A stretch of 14,031 nt of DNA, taken from NCBI GenBank assembly GCA_016929875.1, contig JAFGHZ010000040.1, positions 1 through 14,031 on the forward strand, read 5' to 3'. The stretch's first letter is position 1. Each line of letters opens with the position of its first letter. Positions 7,068 to 13,771 of the stretch are shown here, piece by piece. This stretch comes from Dehalococcoidales bacterium (GTDB taxonomy: Bacteria > Chloroflexota > Dehalococcoidia > Dehalococcoidales > Fen-1064). The position numbers were made by a program, and so were the translations under genes. The notes beneath the pieces were generated by a model. That model did no database searches. It had not been told where the DNA came from and saw only the letters and a program-made list of their open reading frames with translations.

Positions 7068-7317
7068 GTTACGTATTACCGAACTAGCCAGAAAAACGGG
7101 GGCGTCGGTGGATGAAATCCATTACCTCGAGAGGAAGGGATTTACGGAATCGACTATGTCCCGACTGACACGGCGCGAGGTGAGGAAGTTTCAGGATACA
7201 GAAGAGCGCAAAATACAGTTGATTATCAATTACCGTCGCCAAGGTTTTACCTGGGACGTCGCTTTTCAAAAAGCCAGTCAGGAGTTCGATAAACCCACCC
7301 TCTTTGACGATGGGTAG
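7066..7317 (+). CDS. Small MerR-like DNA-binding protein
   Basis: An 83-aa protein made of essentially one MerR-type winged-helix domain. RITELARKTGASVDEI (residues 3-18) is the helix-turn-helix, YLERKGF matches the YYERxGL element, and the RREVRKFQD and IINYRRQGFTWDVAF segments match the wing and following helices. The C-terminal effector-binding or dimerising region of full MerR regulators is missing, so a ligand sensor is not evident. An in-frame upstream start at 6988 is excluded because it lies before the consensus promoter; the ATG at 7066 is the first start after the predicted transcription start, with only a weak GAAAGAA ahead of it. Tandem stops (TAG TAA) end the gene, and the GHKL ATPase follows 35 nt later, so they are probably co-transcribed. 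Confidence 0.8.
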   Translation: MLRITELARKTGASVDEIHYLERKGFTESTMSRLTRREVRKFQDTEERKIQLIINYRRQGFTWDVAFQKASQEFDKPTLFDDG

Positions 7318-7352
7318 TAAGCAAAATGGTATGAGACAACAGGAGGTGTCCT

Positions 7353-8807
7353 ATGGCTAAAGTAACGCTTCATACAGGACCGGGTGTGTTCGAGGTGCTG
7401 GCACATGTTTGCCGGAGTCCGTCCGAAGCTTTGAAGCAATTCGTGGAGAATGCGGCGGACGCTATCGAGCAGGAGGGAACCAACGAGGGGGAAATCCTGC
7501 TCAAACTGACCTACCAGCCGGTTCTCAATGGGCTGGGGGCACATGCTCTGAACAGTATCTCCGTGAAGGATAACGGCGTCGGTATGACCCCGGAGAAGAT
7601 GAAGCAGGTGCTCCAGCAGATTGGAAGTTCAGAGAAACTGCATCTGGCGTTGAGAGGCGAGCAAGGCATCGGCCTGTTAGCTTTTGCCCTCATTGCCGAA
7701 GAGTTGCACCTTGCTTCCTCACCGGAGGAAGGTCAGGCTTCGAGTTGCCTGGTACTGAAGCGACAGTGGCTGAAAAAGGGGCATGCCGAAATAATCGAAA
7801 AATGCCGTAAGCATGAGCATAAGCATAAGGGCACCGTTGCCTATCTCGAAGGGATTTTGCCGGAAATCGCGGTTCAGCTTTCTAAAGACCGTATCAAGGA
7901 ATACCTGGGGCAGCAGTTTGCCAGCGACCTGCGAACAAATTTGTATGCATTGTCTATTTCCGACGACCATACTTTCGAACCGATTCACCCGCAGCGTTTC
8001 CGCGGCGTGAAAGTGATGTCCGCCAACGTTCACGTACCAAAAGCCGGTTCGGCTTACGCGGAACTTTATGTCCTGCCATGGGAAATGGCGGATGCTTCCA
8101 TCAACCTTTACGGGCGGGGAGGCACGCGAATATGCGCCCTGACCGACCTGCAGGACTTCAAGGTGCTGCCGTGGCTCGACCAACGTCTTGAGGGCTACAT
8201 CCGTTATGACCGCCTGATGCGTACTGCGGATAAGACGGCCGTGGTGCAGGACGAGGTATTCCGCGCTTTCGTGGATAAATTAAAGGAACTGGAGCCTAAA
8301 ATCCAGAAATTAATTGAAGAGGTCAGTGCCGAATCTCAAGAGCAGAGGTTCAATATCATTCTCAATCGGGCGGGCAGATTGATCGACAGGTTCGTACGGT
8401 ATCGTGAGAAGGGGCTTCTTGAGACACTTGGTATGGCTCCTGTTACTACTACCGCTAAAGCCGGCGCTCAGGAAGTGAAGCCTAAAGAACCGCCTCCCAT
8501 TTTGCAAAAGATGCCGGCGAGGATCGTATTGCGACAGCCCACCCGCGCCCCGCATATCAAACTGCAGGCACCTGCCGAAGCGAAATCAGATTATCGTAGC
8601 TGGTATGATCCCAAAGAAGGTGTGATTTGTATTAACCGCGAGCACTATGAATTTCTGCTTTCACAGAGAGAAGACCGCCGTTGTATGCGCTACCTGTTCT
8701 ATATCTGGGTGAAAGAGAGCCTGCTCCAGGAATTCGGCACACAAGCGGAGAAAGTCGCCGACGAGATGGTAGGGTTACTGGCGGAGGCGGAGCCGCTTTT
8801 GCGGTAA
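7353..8807 (+). CDS. Hsp90/MutL/MORC-type GHKL ATPase of unknown function
   Basis: A 484-aa protein with an N-terminal Bergerat ATP-binding fold. The N-box is EALKQFVENAADAI (25-38, N33 expected to bind Mg-ATP), the G1 box is DNGVGM (73-78) and the G2 lid is GEQGIGLLAF (102-111), preceded by IGSSEK. The usual catalytic Glu four residues before the N-box Asn is Gln here (Q29, codon CAA). Residues about 165-300 look like a transducer domain, followed by a helical stretch (300-350), a Pro/Ala/Lys-rich linker (360-412) and a compact C-terminal domain containing YDPKEGVICINREHYEFLL. No HisKA, receiver or nuclease motif is seen, so it is not a sensor kinase. The Shine-Dalgarno sequence AGGAGGT (7341-7347) is very strong. 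The role is not recognised; MORC/MutL-like GHKL proteins of bacteria are often linked to DNA, and the MerR-like partner supports that (inference). Confidence 0.87.
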   Translation: MAKVTLHTGPGVFEVLAHVCRSPSEALKQFVENAADAIEQEGTNEGEILLKLTYQPVLNGLGAHALNSISVKDNGVGMTPEKMKQVLQQIGSSEKLHLALRGEQGIGLLAFALIAEELHLASSPEEGQASSCLVLKRQWLKKGHAEIIEKCRKHEHKHKGTVAYLEGILPEIAVQLSKDRIKEYLGQQFASDLRTNLYALSISDDHTFEPIHPQRFRGVKVMSANVHVPKAGSAYAELYVLPWEMADASINLYGRGGTRICALTDLQDFKVLPWLDQRLEGYIRYDRLMRTADKTAVVQDEVFRAFVDKLKELEPKIQKLIEEVSAESQEQRFNIILNRAGRLIDRFVRYREKGLLETLGMAPVTTTAKAGAQEVKPKEPPPILQKMPARIVLRQPTRAPHIKLQAPAEAKSDYRSWYDPKEGVICINREHYEFLLSQREDRRCMRYLFYIWVKESLLQEFGTQAEKVADEMVGLLAEAEPLLR

Positions 8808-8839
8808 ACTAGCTTGTTTGTTATGTTCTTTGTCGCTTA

Positions 8840-8930
8840 ACCATCGCGAGGGAAGGAGTAATGTGGCGATCTCCCGCGGTTGTACAGATTGTGAGATTGC
8901 CACATCCGTCTGTGACGGATTCGCAATGGT
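8840..8930. repeat. 91-bp palindromic repeat element, copy 1 (complete)
   Basis: Terminal arms ACCATCGCGA (8840-8849) and TCGCAATGGT (8921-8930) pair at 9 of 10 positions. Inner arms GTGGCGATCTC (8863-8873) and GAGATTGCCAC (8893-8903) pair at 10 of 11 plus a G-U. A perfect 7-bp hairpin ATCCGTC-TGT-GACGGAT (8904-8920) sits in the right arm. It lies between the convergent ends of the GHKL and thiamine-binding genes and could stop transcription both ways. The organisation suggests a small non-coding mobile palindrome. Confidence 0.8.
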
Positions 8931-8946
8931 GTTTATTTATCTTTAG

Positions 8947-9246
8947 CTAGCTGACTGCCTTGACTTTGCCTGCCATCGTGGTTTGCTTGTCGCGGCGGTC
9001 GTCGATGCTGATAGACGTCAGCACGCGGTTCGCGCCCATTGTGAAGGGAACTTCGTGCATTTCCTGCGCCAGCTTCAGTATTTTCGATAGCGGCCCCTGC
9101 ACGATAGTCGCCATCGGGGTTACCTGATAAGAGACACCCTTTGCCTGTTTTACTACCTTGACGACGGCGACAACATATTTGCTCAGGCTGGCGGATTTAG
9201 TTCCCAGAGGGATGACTTTCAGTTCCGCGATTACCGAATTTTTCAT
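8947..9246 (-). CDS. MTH1187/YkoF-family (DUF77/UPF0045) thiamine-binding protein
   Basis: A 99-aa ferredoxin-like-fold protein of the MTH1187/YkoF group, some members of which bind thiamine or related ligands. Family signatures are IAELKVIPLGT near the N-terminus, YQVTPMATIVQG in the middle and the C-terminal GANRVLTSISIDDRRDK. The start is set at the ATG at 9246 by AAGGAGA (9252-9258, 5-nt spacer). The frame stays open another 38 codons upstream, but that part runs into the palindromic repeat and is not family-like. It is a single-gene leftward unit, divergent from gltX. Its cellular role here is not evident. Confidence 0.9.
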   Translation of the reverse strand: MKNSVIAELKVIPLGTKSASLSKYVVAVVKVVKQAKGVSYQVTPMATIVQGPLSKILKLAQEMHEVPFTMGANRVLTSISIDDRRDKQTTMAGKVKAVS

Positions 9247-9277
9247 TGTTGTCTCCTTACTATCGGCTTTCATATAT

Positions 9278-9283
9278 ATTATA
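9278..9283 (-). promoter_or_regulatory. Candidate -10 element for the thiamine-binding gene
   Basis: A perfect TATAAT is read on the minus strand 31 nt upstream of the ATG at 9246. A convincing -35 at 16-18 nt spacing is missing; a TTGAAC at 9297-9302 is too close (13 nt). The element overlaps one copy of the ATAGAATGT repeat. Confidence 0.4.
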
Positions 9284-9425
9284 GAATGTCTGCGTTGTTC
9301 AAGTTTGTTAAGAAGCAATCTCCAGCTATCTGTTAAATTGTGGGAGATTGCCACGCCCACCTTCGGCGGGCTCGCAATGGTAAAAACTGCGATATAGAAT
9401 GTTAATATTATAGGTGATAGAATGT
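9281..9425. repeat. Three copies of the 9-mer ATAGAATGT in the divergent thiamine-binding/gltX region
   Basis: Copies occur at 9281-9289, 9394-9402 and 9417-9425, all in the same orientation. The first two share a further 5' T, giving a 10-bp identity. The first overlaps the leftward -10 element and the other two lie 23 bp apart upstream of gltX. They may be regulator sites or decayed promoter repeats. Confidence 0.5.
9315..9381. repeat. Palindromic repeat element, copy 2 (5' outer arm lost)
   Basis: Inner arms GCAATCTCC (9315-9323) and GGAGATTGC (9343-9351) pair perfectly. The right part GAGATTGCCAC (9344-9354) to TCGCAATGGT (9372-9381) is the same as in copy 1 at both ends and has exactly the same 38-nt length. 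The hairpin between them is GCCCACC-TTC-GGCGGGC (9355-9371), different in sequence from copy 1 but again 7-nt arms with a 3-nt loop. The left ACCATTGCGA-like arm is missing. Confidence 0.78.
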
Positions 9426-9459
9426 GTTATATATTAGCGAGATTTAGCGGAGAAAGTTG

Positions 9460-10929
9460 ATGATGCAACAGGTGAGGACCCGTTATGCCCCCAGCCCTAC
9501 CGGCTATCCGCATGTCGGTAATATCCGCACGGCTCTTTTCGCCTGGCTCTATGCCCGCCGTAACGATGGTGTTTTCATATTGAGAATTGAAGACACGGAT
9601 GCGGAGCGCAGTGTCGAGGGTTCTCTGGAAAATATTCTGGAAAGTATGCGCTGGCTGGGGTTGGATTGGGATGAGGGGCCGGGAGCAGGCGGTAATTACG
9701 GACCGTATGTACAATCAGAGCGTCTTCATTTGTATCAGGACGCTGCCCACAGACTGGTGGAAAGCGGCCATGCATATTACTGCTATTGCTCTGCGGAACG
9801 ATTGGAGAAACTCCGGGAGGAGCAAATCAAGAGGAAATTGCCACTCGGCTACGACCGCTGTTGTCGCAATCTGACGGCCGAACAGCGTAAGGCGAAAGAA
9901 GCGGATGGCATCAAACCTGTAGTGCGGTTCAAGTCGCCGACTACCGGACAGACGAAATTTCACGATGAAATCTGGGGCGATGTTACTTTCGAAAACAGTA
10001 ACGTCGAAGACCTGGTTTTACTGAAGTCGGATGGTTATCCAACATATCATCTTGCGAATGTAGTTGACGACCATGCAATGGGAATTTCACATGTCATCAG
10101 AGCCGAAGAATATATCTCGAGTACTCCGATGCATTTAATGACTTATGAAGCTCTGGGCTATATACCGCCGAAATTTGCCCATGTCCCGATGGTGCTCGGT
10201 AATGACCGTGCAAAATTGAGCAAGCGACACGGCGCTACTTCAGTATTAGAGTTCCGGGAGCAGGGTTATCTTTCTGACGCTCTCCTCAATTTCCTGGCAC
10301 TGGTCGGCTGGTCGCTGGATGACAAAACCGACATCATCAGTCGTGAAGAACTTATTAAAAACTTTTCTCTGGAACGTGTAGGCAAGACTGCCGCTATCTT
10401 CAATCACGAGAAACTCAAGTGGATGAACGGCGTTTATATCCGCAAGCTTACCGATGACGATTTAGCAGGCAGGGTATTCCCCTTTATGGAAAATGATTTA
10501 CCGTCTCAGATCAAGAGGCCGCTAGATATCGACTACGTGCGGGAAATCGTGCCCCTGATACGAGAGAGGATATTCACTCTGAAAGAGGCGGCTCCCTATG
10601 CCGACTTCTTCTTTTTAGACGAGCTGGAATATGATTCGGCGATGCTTATCGGCAAGAATATGACGGCAGAAACTGTGTCAGGGGCTTTAAAAGCCGCGGG
10701 AGAAAAACTGGCTTCGTTGGAAAACTTCAATAAGGAGTTACTGGAAGATAATCTCCGCCAGCTTGCTGGTGAACTGGGGATGAAAGCCGGACAGCTTTTT
10801 AATCCATTGCGGGTAGCTACTACCGCGCGCGATGCCGCGCCGCCACTCTTCGAAACGATGGAAGTGCTGGGCAAAGAAAGATGCCTGAAGAGAATCAAAG
10901 CCGCGCTGGCAAAACTTGCCGGCAATTAA
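9460..10929 (+). CDS. gltX: Glutamyl-tRNA synthetase
   Basis: Class Ib aminoacyl-tRNA synthetase charging tRNA-Glu with glutamate, cytoplasmic. The 489-aa length is normal. The HIGH-type motif reads HVGN (about 18-21) within TRYAPSPTGYPHVGN, and the KMSKS-type motif is KLSKR (252-256). A CxC (C108/C110) and a CC (C134/C135) flank the zinc-binding insert found in many bacterial enzymes. Start choices are TTG 9457, ATG 9460 and ATG 9463; GGAG at 9449-9452 gives a 7-nt spacer to the ATG at 9460. With glnS directly downstream the enzyme is expected to be discriminating, charging only tRNA-Glu (inference). Confidence 0.97.
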   Translation: MMQQVRTRYAPSPTGYPHVGNIRTALFAWLYARRNDGVFILRIEDTDAERSVEGSLENILESMRWLGLDWDEGPGAGGNYGPYVQSERLHLYQDAAHRLVESGHAYYCYCSAERLEKLREEQIKRKLPLGYDRCCRNLTAEQRKAKEADGIKPVVRFKSPTTGQTKFHDEIWGDVTFENSNVEDLVLLKSDGYPTYHLANVVDDHAMGISHVIRAEEYISSTPMHLMTYEALGYIPPKFAHVPMVLGNDRAKLSKRHGATSVLEFREQGYLSDALLNFLALVGWSLDDKTDIISREELIKNFSLERVGKTAAIFNHEKLKWMNGVYIRKLTDDDLAGRVFPFMENDLPSQIKRPLDIDYVREIVPLIRERIFTLKEAAPYADFFFLDELEYDSAMLIGKNMTAETVSGALKAAGEKLASLENFNKELLEDNLRQLAGELGMKAGQLFNPLRVATTARDAAPPLFETMEVLGKERCLKRIKAALAKLAGN

Positions 10930-10935
10930 TGCCGG
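10919..10935 (+). repeat. Intercistronic hairpin spanning the gltX stop codon
   Basis: CCGGCA (10919-10924) pairs perfectly with TGCCGG (10930-10935) around ATTAA, and the TAA stop lies in the loop. No U-tract follows, so it is more likely an mRNA-processing or stability element than a terminator. Confidence 0.45.
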
Positions 10936-10965
10936 TTAGTGGGAAAAGAGAATAGAGAGCACGAT

Positions 10966-12657
10966 ATGAACGAGACTAACTCAACCGCACCCGGCGATTT
11001 CATACGGGATATTGTCCGCCAGGACGTCTTGAAGAACAAAAACGGCGGACGGGTGCAGACCCGGTTTCCGCCCGAACCTAACGGCTATTTACACATCGGG
11101 CACGTCAGAGCAATCTGGATAAACTTCGGTATCGCGGCGGAGTTCGGGGGCAAGTGTAACCTGCGCTTCGACGATACCAATCCGGTCAAGGAAGAACAGG
11201 AATACATCGATGCCATTATCCGTGACATCCATTGGCTGGGGTATGACTGGGAAGACCGTTTGTATTACGCCTCGAGCTACTTCGAGCAGATGTATCAACA
11301 TGCTTTACAGCTTATCGAAGCCGGCAAGGCTTATGTCGATGATTCGACCGCAGAGCAGATACGTGAATACCGCGGCACTCTGACCGATCCCGGTAAACCC
11401 AGCCCTTACCGGGGCCGCCCCGTGGCGGAAAACCTCGATTTATTCAAGCGCATGCGGGCCGGAGAATTCCCGGACGGCTCTCGGGTTTTACGTGCAAAAA
11501 TCAATATGGCTTCCCCGAATATGAACATGCGCGACCCGGTGATGTATCGTATTCTGCATGCCTCACATCCGCATACGGGTGATAAGTGGTGTATCTACCC
11601 GATGTACGATTGGGCACACGGCATCGAGGACTCCATCGAGGGTGTTACTCACTCTCTTTGCTCGCTGGAATTCGAAGACCATCGGCCGCTGTACAACTGG
11701 TTCCTGGAGGCGCTCGGTATTTTTCATCCCCAGCAAATCGAGTTTGCCAGGCTTAATTTTACCTATACGGTGATGAGCAAACGCTTTTTCAAACGGATGA
11801 TAGATGACGGCATTGTGCGCGGATTCGACGACCCGCGTTTACCGACCCTTTCGGGGGTACGCCGCCGTGGTTATCCTCCGGAGGCTCTCGTGAATGTGTG
11901 TAAGGCGTTGGGTGTGGCGAAGACTAACAGCACAGCCGACCTGGCATTACTGGAGCATTGTGTACGTGAAGAATTAAATAAAAACTCGCTGCGGGTGATG
12001 GGCGTACTGCGTCCGCTCCGCCTGGTAATCGATAACTACCCCGAAGGCCAGGTGGAAGAGTTCGAGGCGATAAACAATCCTGAAGACCCAACTGCCGGAA
12101 CACGCAAGGTGCCGTTTTCAAGGGTTCTTTATATAGAGCAGGAAGATTTTATGGAAGAGGCGCCGCCCAAGTATTTCCGCCTGACGCCCGGGCGTGAAGT
12201 AAGATTGCGGTACGCCTATTTTGTTAAATGTGTAGGCGTTAAAAAAGATGAAAAAAGCGGCAAGGTAATTGAAATCCACTGCACTTATGACCCGGCGACT
12301 CGGGGAGGTGATGCCCCGGACGGACGTAAGGTGAAATCGACGATACACTGGGTTTCAGCCGCGCATGCACTCGAGGCTGAAGTGCGTTTGTACGAAAACC
12401 TGTTCACCAAAGAAGACCCCGTCGATGTAGAAGAAGGGGCCGACTTCATGTCCAACGTCAACCGTAATTCGCTTGAGGTGTTAACTTCATGTCGGATAGA
12501 ACCGTTTCTCAAGAATGCTGCGCCGGGCAGCCGGTATCAATTCGAGAGAATAGGCTATTTCTGCGTCGACCCGGATTCCACTCCCGAAAAGCTCGTGTTT
12601 AATCGGACGGTGTCTTTACGGGACGATTGGGCGAAGATACAAAAACAGCAGAAGTAA
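10966..12657 (+). CDS. glnS: Glutaminyl-tRNA synthetase
   Basis: Class Ib synthetase that charges tRNA-Gln directly with glutamine. The 563-aa length is close to the 554 aa of the E. coli enzyme, and the similarity is strong along the whole length. The N-terminal PPEPNGYLHIGH carries HIGH (43-46), then CNLRFDDTNP, KWCIYPMYD, SLCSLEF and the KMSKS-type VMSKR (269-273). DDPRLPTLSGVRRRGY and the two C-terminal beta-barrel anticodon-binding domains follow, ending in VFNRTVSLRDDWAK. There is no YqeY-like tail. The ATG at 10966 is chosen over GTG 10939 because homology to known GlnRS begins just after it; the ribosome binding site is weak (GAGAG). Bacterial GlnRS is generally regarded as acquired from eukaryotes. 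It is 36 nt downstream of gltX and likely co-transcribed. Confidence 0.96.
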   Translation: MNETNSTAPGDFIRDIVRQDVLKNKNGGRVQTRFPPEPNGYLHIGHVRAIWINFGIAAEFGGKCNLRFDDTNPVKEEQEYIDAIIRDIHWLGYDWEDRLYYASSYFEQMYQHALQLIEAGKAYVDDSTAEQIREYRGTLTDPGKPSPYRGRPVAENLDLFKRMRAGEFPDGSRVLRAKINMASPNMNMRDPVMYRILHASHPHTGDKWCIYPMYDWAHGIEDSIEGVTHSLCSLEFEDHRPLYNWFLEALGIFHPQQIEFARLNFTYTVMSKRFFKRMIDDGIVRGFDDPRLPTLSGVRRRGYPPEALVNVCKALGVAKTNSTADLALLEHCVREELNKNSLRVMGVLRPLRLVIDNYPEGQVEEFEAINNPEDPTAGTRKVPFSRVLYIEQEDFMEEAPPKYFRLTPGREVRLRYAYFVKCVGVKKDEKSGKVIEIHCTYDPATRGGDAPDGRKVKSTIHWVSAAHALEAEVRLYENLFTKEDPVDVEEGADFMSNVNRNSLEVLTSCRIEPFLKNAAPGSRYQFERIGYFCVDPDSTPEKLVFNRTVSLRDDWAKIQKQQK

Positions 12658-12663
12658 GGCCTT

Positions 12664-12679
12664 TCGCTAGCGAGTTTTT
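12664..12679 (+). terminator. Weak terminator-like palindrome after glnS
   Basis: The perfect palindrome TCGCTAGCGA (12664-12673) is followed by GTTTTT (12674-12679). The loop-free palindrome allows only a very short RNA stem, so it could at most be a weak or partial terminator before the radical SAM gene that begins at 12683. Confidence 0.25.
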
Positions 12680-12682
12680 AGA

Positions 12683-13669
12683 ATGTGTGAGCCATCTTAT
12701 CTTTCTCTTTATCGTTCCGGAGAATTGAACCGTCGTGCTGAAGCACTGGAGGCACGGTTGGCATCCTGCGATATTTGCCCCCGCAAGTGCGGTGTCAACC
12801 GTTTGAATGGCGCGACAGGGTTCTGTCATTCCGGAGCGCTGCCCATCGTGGATACCGTTTGCAAGCATATGGGGGAAGAGCCTCCGATTTCCGGTATGAG
12901 AGGCTCGGGCACGGTTTTCTTCGGCAACTGCAACCTGCGCTGTGTATATTGCCAGAACCATCAGATTAGCCAGAACCGGCATAAAATGCGTGGCAAAGAG
13001 ATGGATTGCAGGACACTGGCAGAGCGATTGCTATATCTTCAAAATGAGCTCGGTTGTCACAATATCAACTTCGTTTCGCCGTCACATTTCGTTCCGCAGA
13101 TATTAAAGACAATTTTGCTAGCTATCCCGATGGGGCTGAAAGTTCCGCTGGTTTACAATACGAGCGGCTATGATTCATTGGAGACTCTGAAGATGCTGGA
13201 AGGCATCATCGATATCTATTTGCCCGATATCAGATACGCTTCGAACGGAATAGCGAAGCGGTTTTCTCAGGCACCCGATTATGTGGAAAACGCCCGTGCA
13301 GGAATCAAGGAAATGTACCGCCAGGTCGGGAATTTAGTCATGGATGAGGATGGTATTGCTCAAAGAGGCTTGATTGTGCGGCATCTTATTTTACCCCAAA
13401 GACTGGCGGGAAGCGCCGAATCTCTCAAATGGCTGGCGGAGGAAATCTCTCCGGATGTCAGCGTCAGTGTGATGGCACAGTATTATCCCGCTCATCATGC
13501 CAGACGTTTTCCCACTCTATCCAGGAGGATTACGGAAGCGGAATACAATGAAGTTTTAACTTTGATGGAGCAATCGGGGATGGAGAAAGGCTGGATACAG
13601 GAAATGAGCGCGCCAGAAAGTTACCGCCCCGACTTTGAGCGTGAAGGGCATCCTTTCGGTAGTTTTTAA
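12683..13669 (+). CDS. pflX: Radical SAM protein of the PflX (COG1313) group
   Basis: A 328-aa radical SAM enzyme. The [4Fe-4S] motif CNLRCVYC (C83, C87, C90) sits in FFGNCNLRCVYCQN. Before it is a second cysteine cluster, CDICPRKCGVNR (C29, C32, C36) with C48, probably a further metal site. HMGEEPPISGMRGSG (62-76) is typical of the group, as is INFVSPSHFVPQI. The name comes from similarity to pyruvate formate-lyase activases, but no formate-lyase gene is nearby and the true substrate is unknown. It starts 25 nt after glnS with no clear Shine-Dalgarno sequence; the N-terminus (YLSLYRSGEL) fits family members, supporting the ATG at 12683. The Fe-S cofactor agrees with an anaerobic lifestyle. 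Confidence 0.9.
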   Translation: MCEPSYLSLYRSGELNRRAEALEARLASCDICPRKCGVNRLNGATGFCHSGALPIVDTVCKHMGEEPPISGMRGSGTVFFGNCNLRCVYCQNHQISQNRHKMRGKEMDCRTLAERLLYLQNELGCHNINFVSPSHFVPQILKTILLAIPMGLKVPLVYNTSGYDSLETLKMLEGIIDIYLPDIRYASNGIAKRFSQAPDYVENARAGIKEMYRQVGNLVMDEDGIAQRGLIVRHLILPQRLAGSAESLKWLAEEISPDVSVSVMAQYYPAHHARRFPTLSRRITEAEYNEVLTLMEQSGMEKGWIQEMSAPESYRPDFEREGHPFGSF

Positions 13670-13689
13670 ACGGGCCTGTCCGACTGGCG

Positions 13690-13718
13690 TTGCCGAAGTC
13701 CGATACTGCTGTTATGAT
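13690..13718 (+). promoter_or_regulatory. Candidate sigma-70 promoter for the DUF502 gene
   Basis: TTGCCG (13690-13695) and TATGAT (13713-13718) are spaced by 17 nt, with transcription expected near 13725 and a leader of about 47 nt. Both hexamers are near consensus (4 of 6 and 5 of 6). Confidence 0.5.
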
Positions 13719-13771
13719 ATTGGGTAGAAACAGTCGAGGACAGCTTCAGGGCTATTCGGAGGAAGGGTAAA

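Noticed and set aside
7353..8807. Sensor histidine kinase
   Set aside because: The Bergerat fold is at the N-terminus, with Hsp90/MutL-like spacing of boxes; there is no HisKA phospho-acceptor helix, membrane segment or response regulator.
9247..9360. N-terminal extension of the thiamine-binding protein to 137 aa
   Set aside because: A good Shine-Dalgarno sequence and the family N-terminus place the start at 9246; the extension runs through the promoter and the palindromic repeat.
8840..9381. CRISPR array
   Set aside because: Only two repeat copies, 450 bp apart and flanking a gene, with no regular spacers or cas genes.
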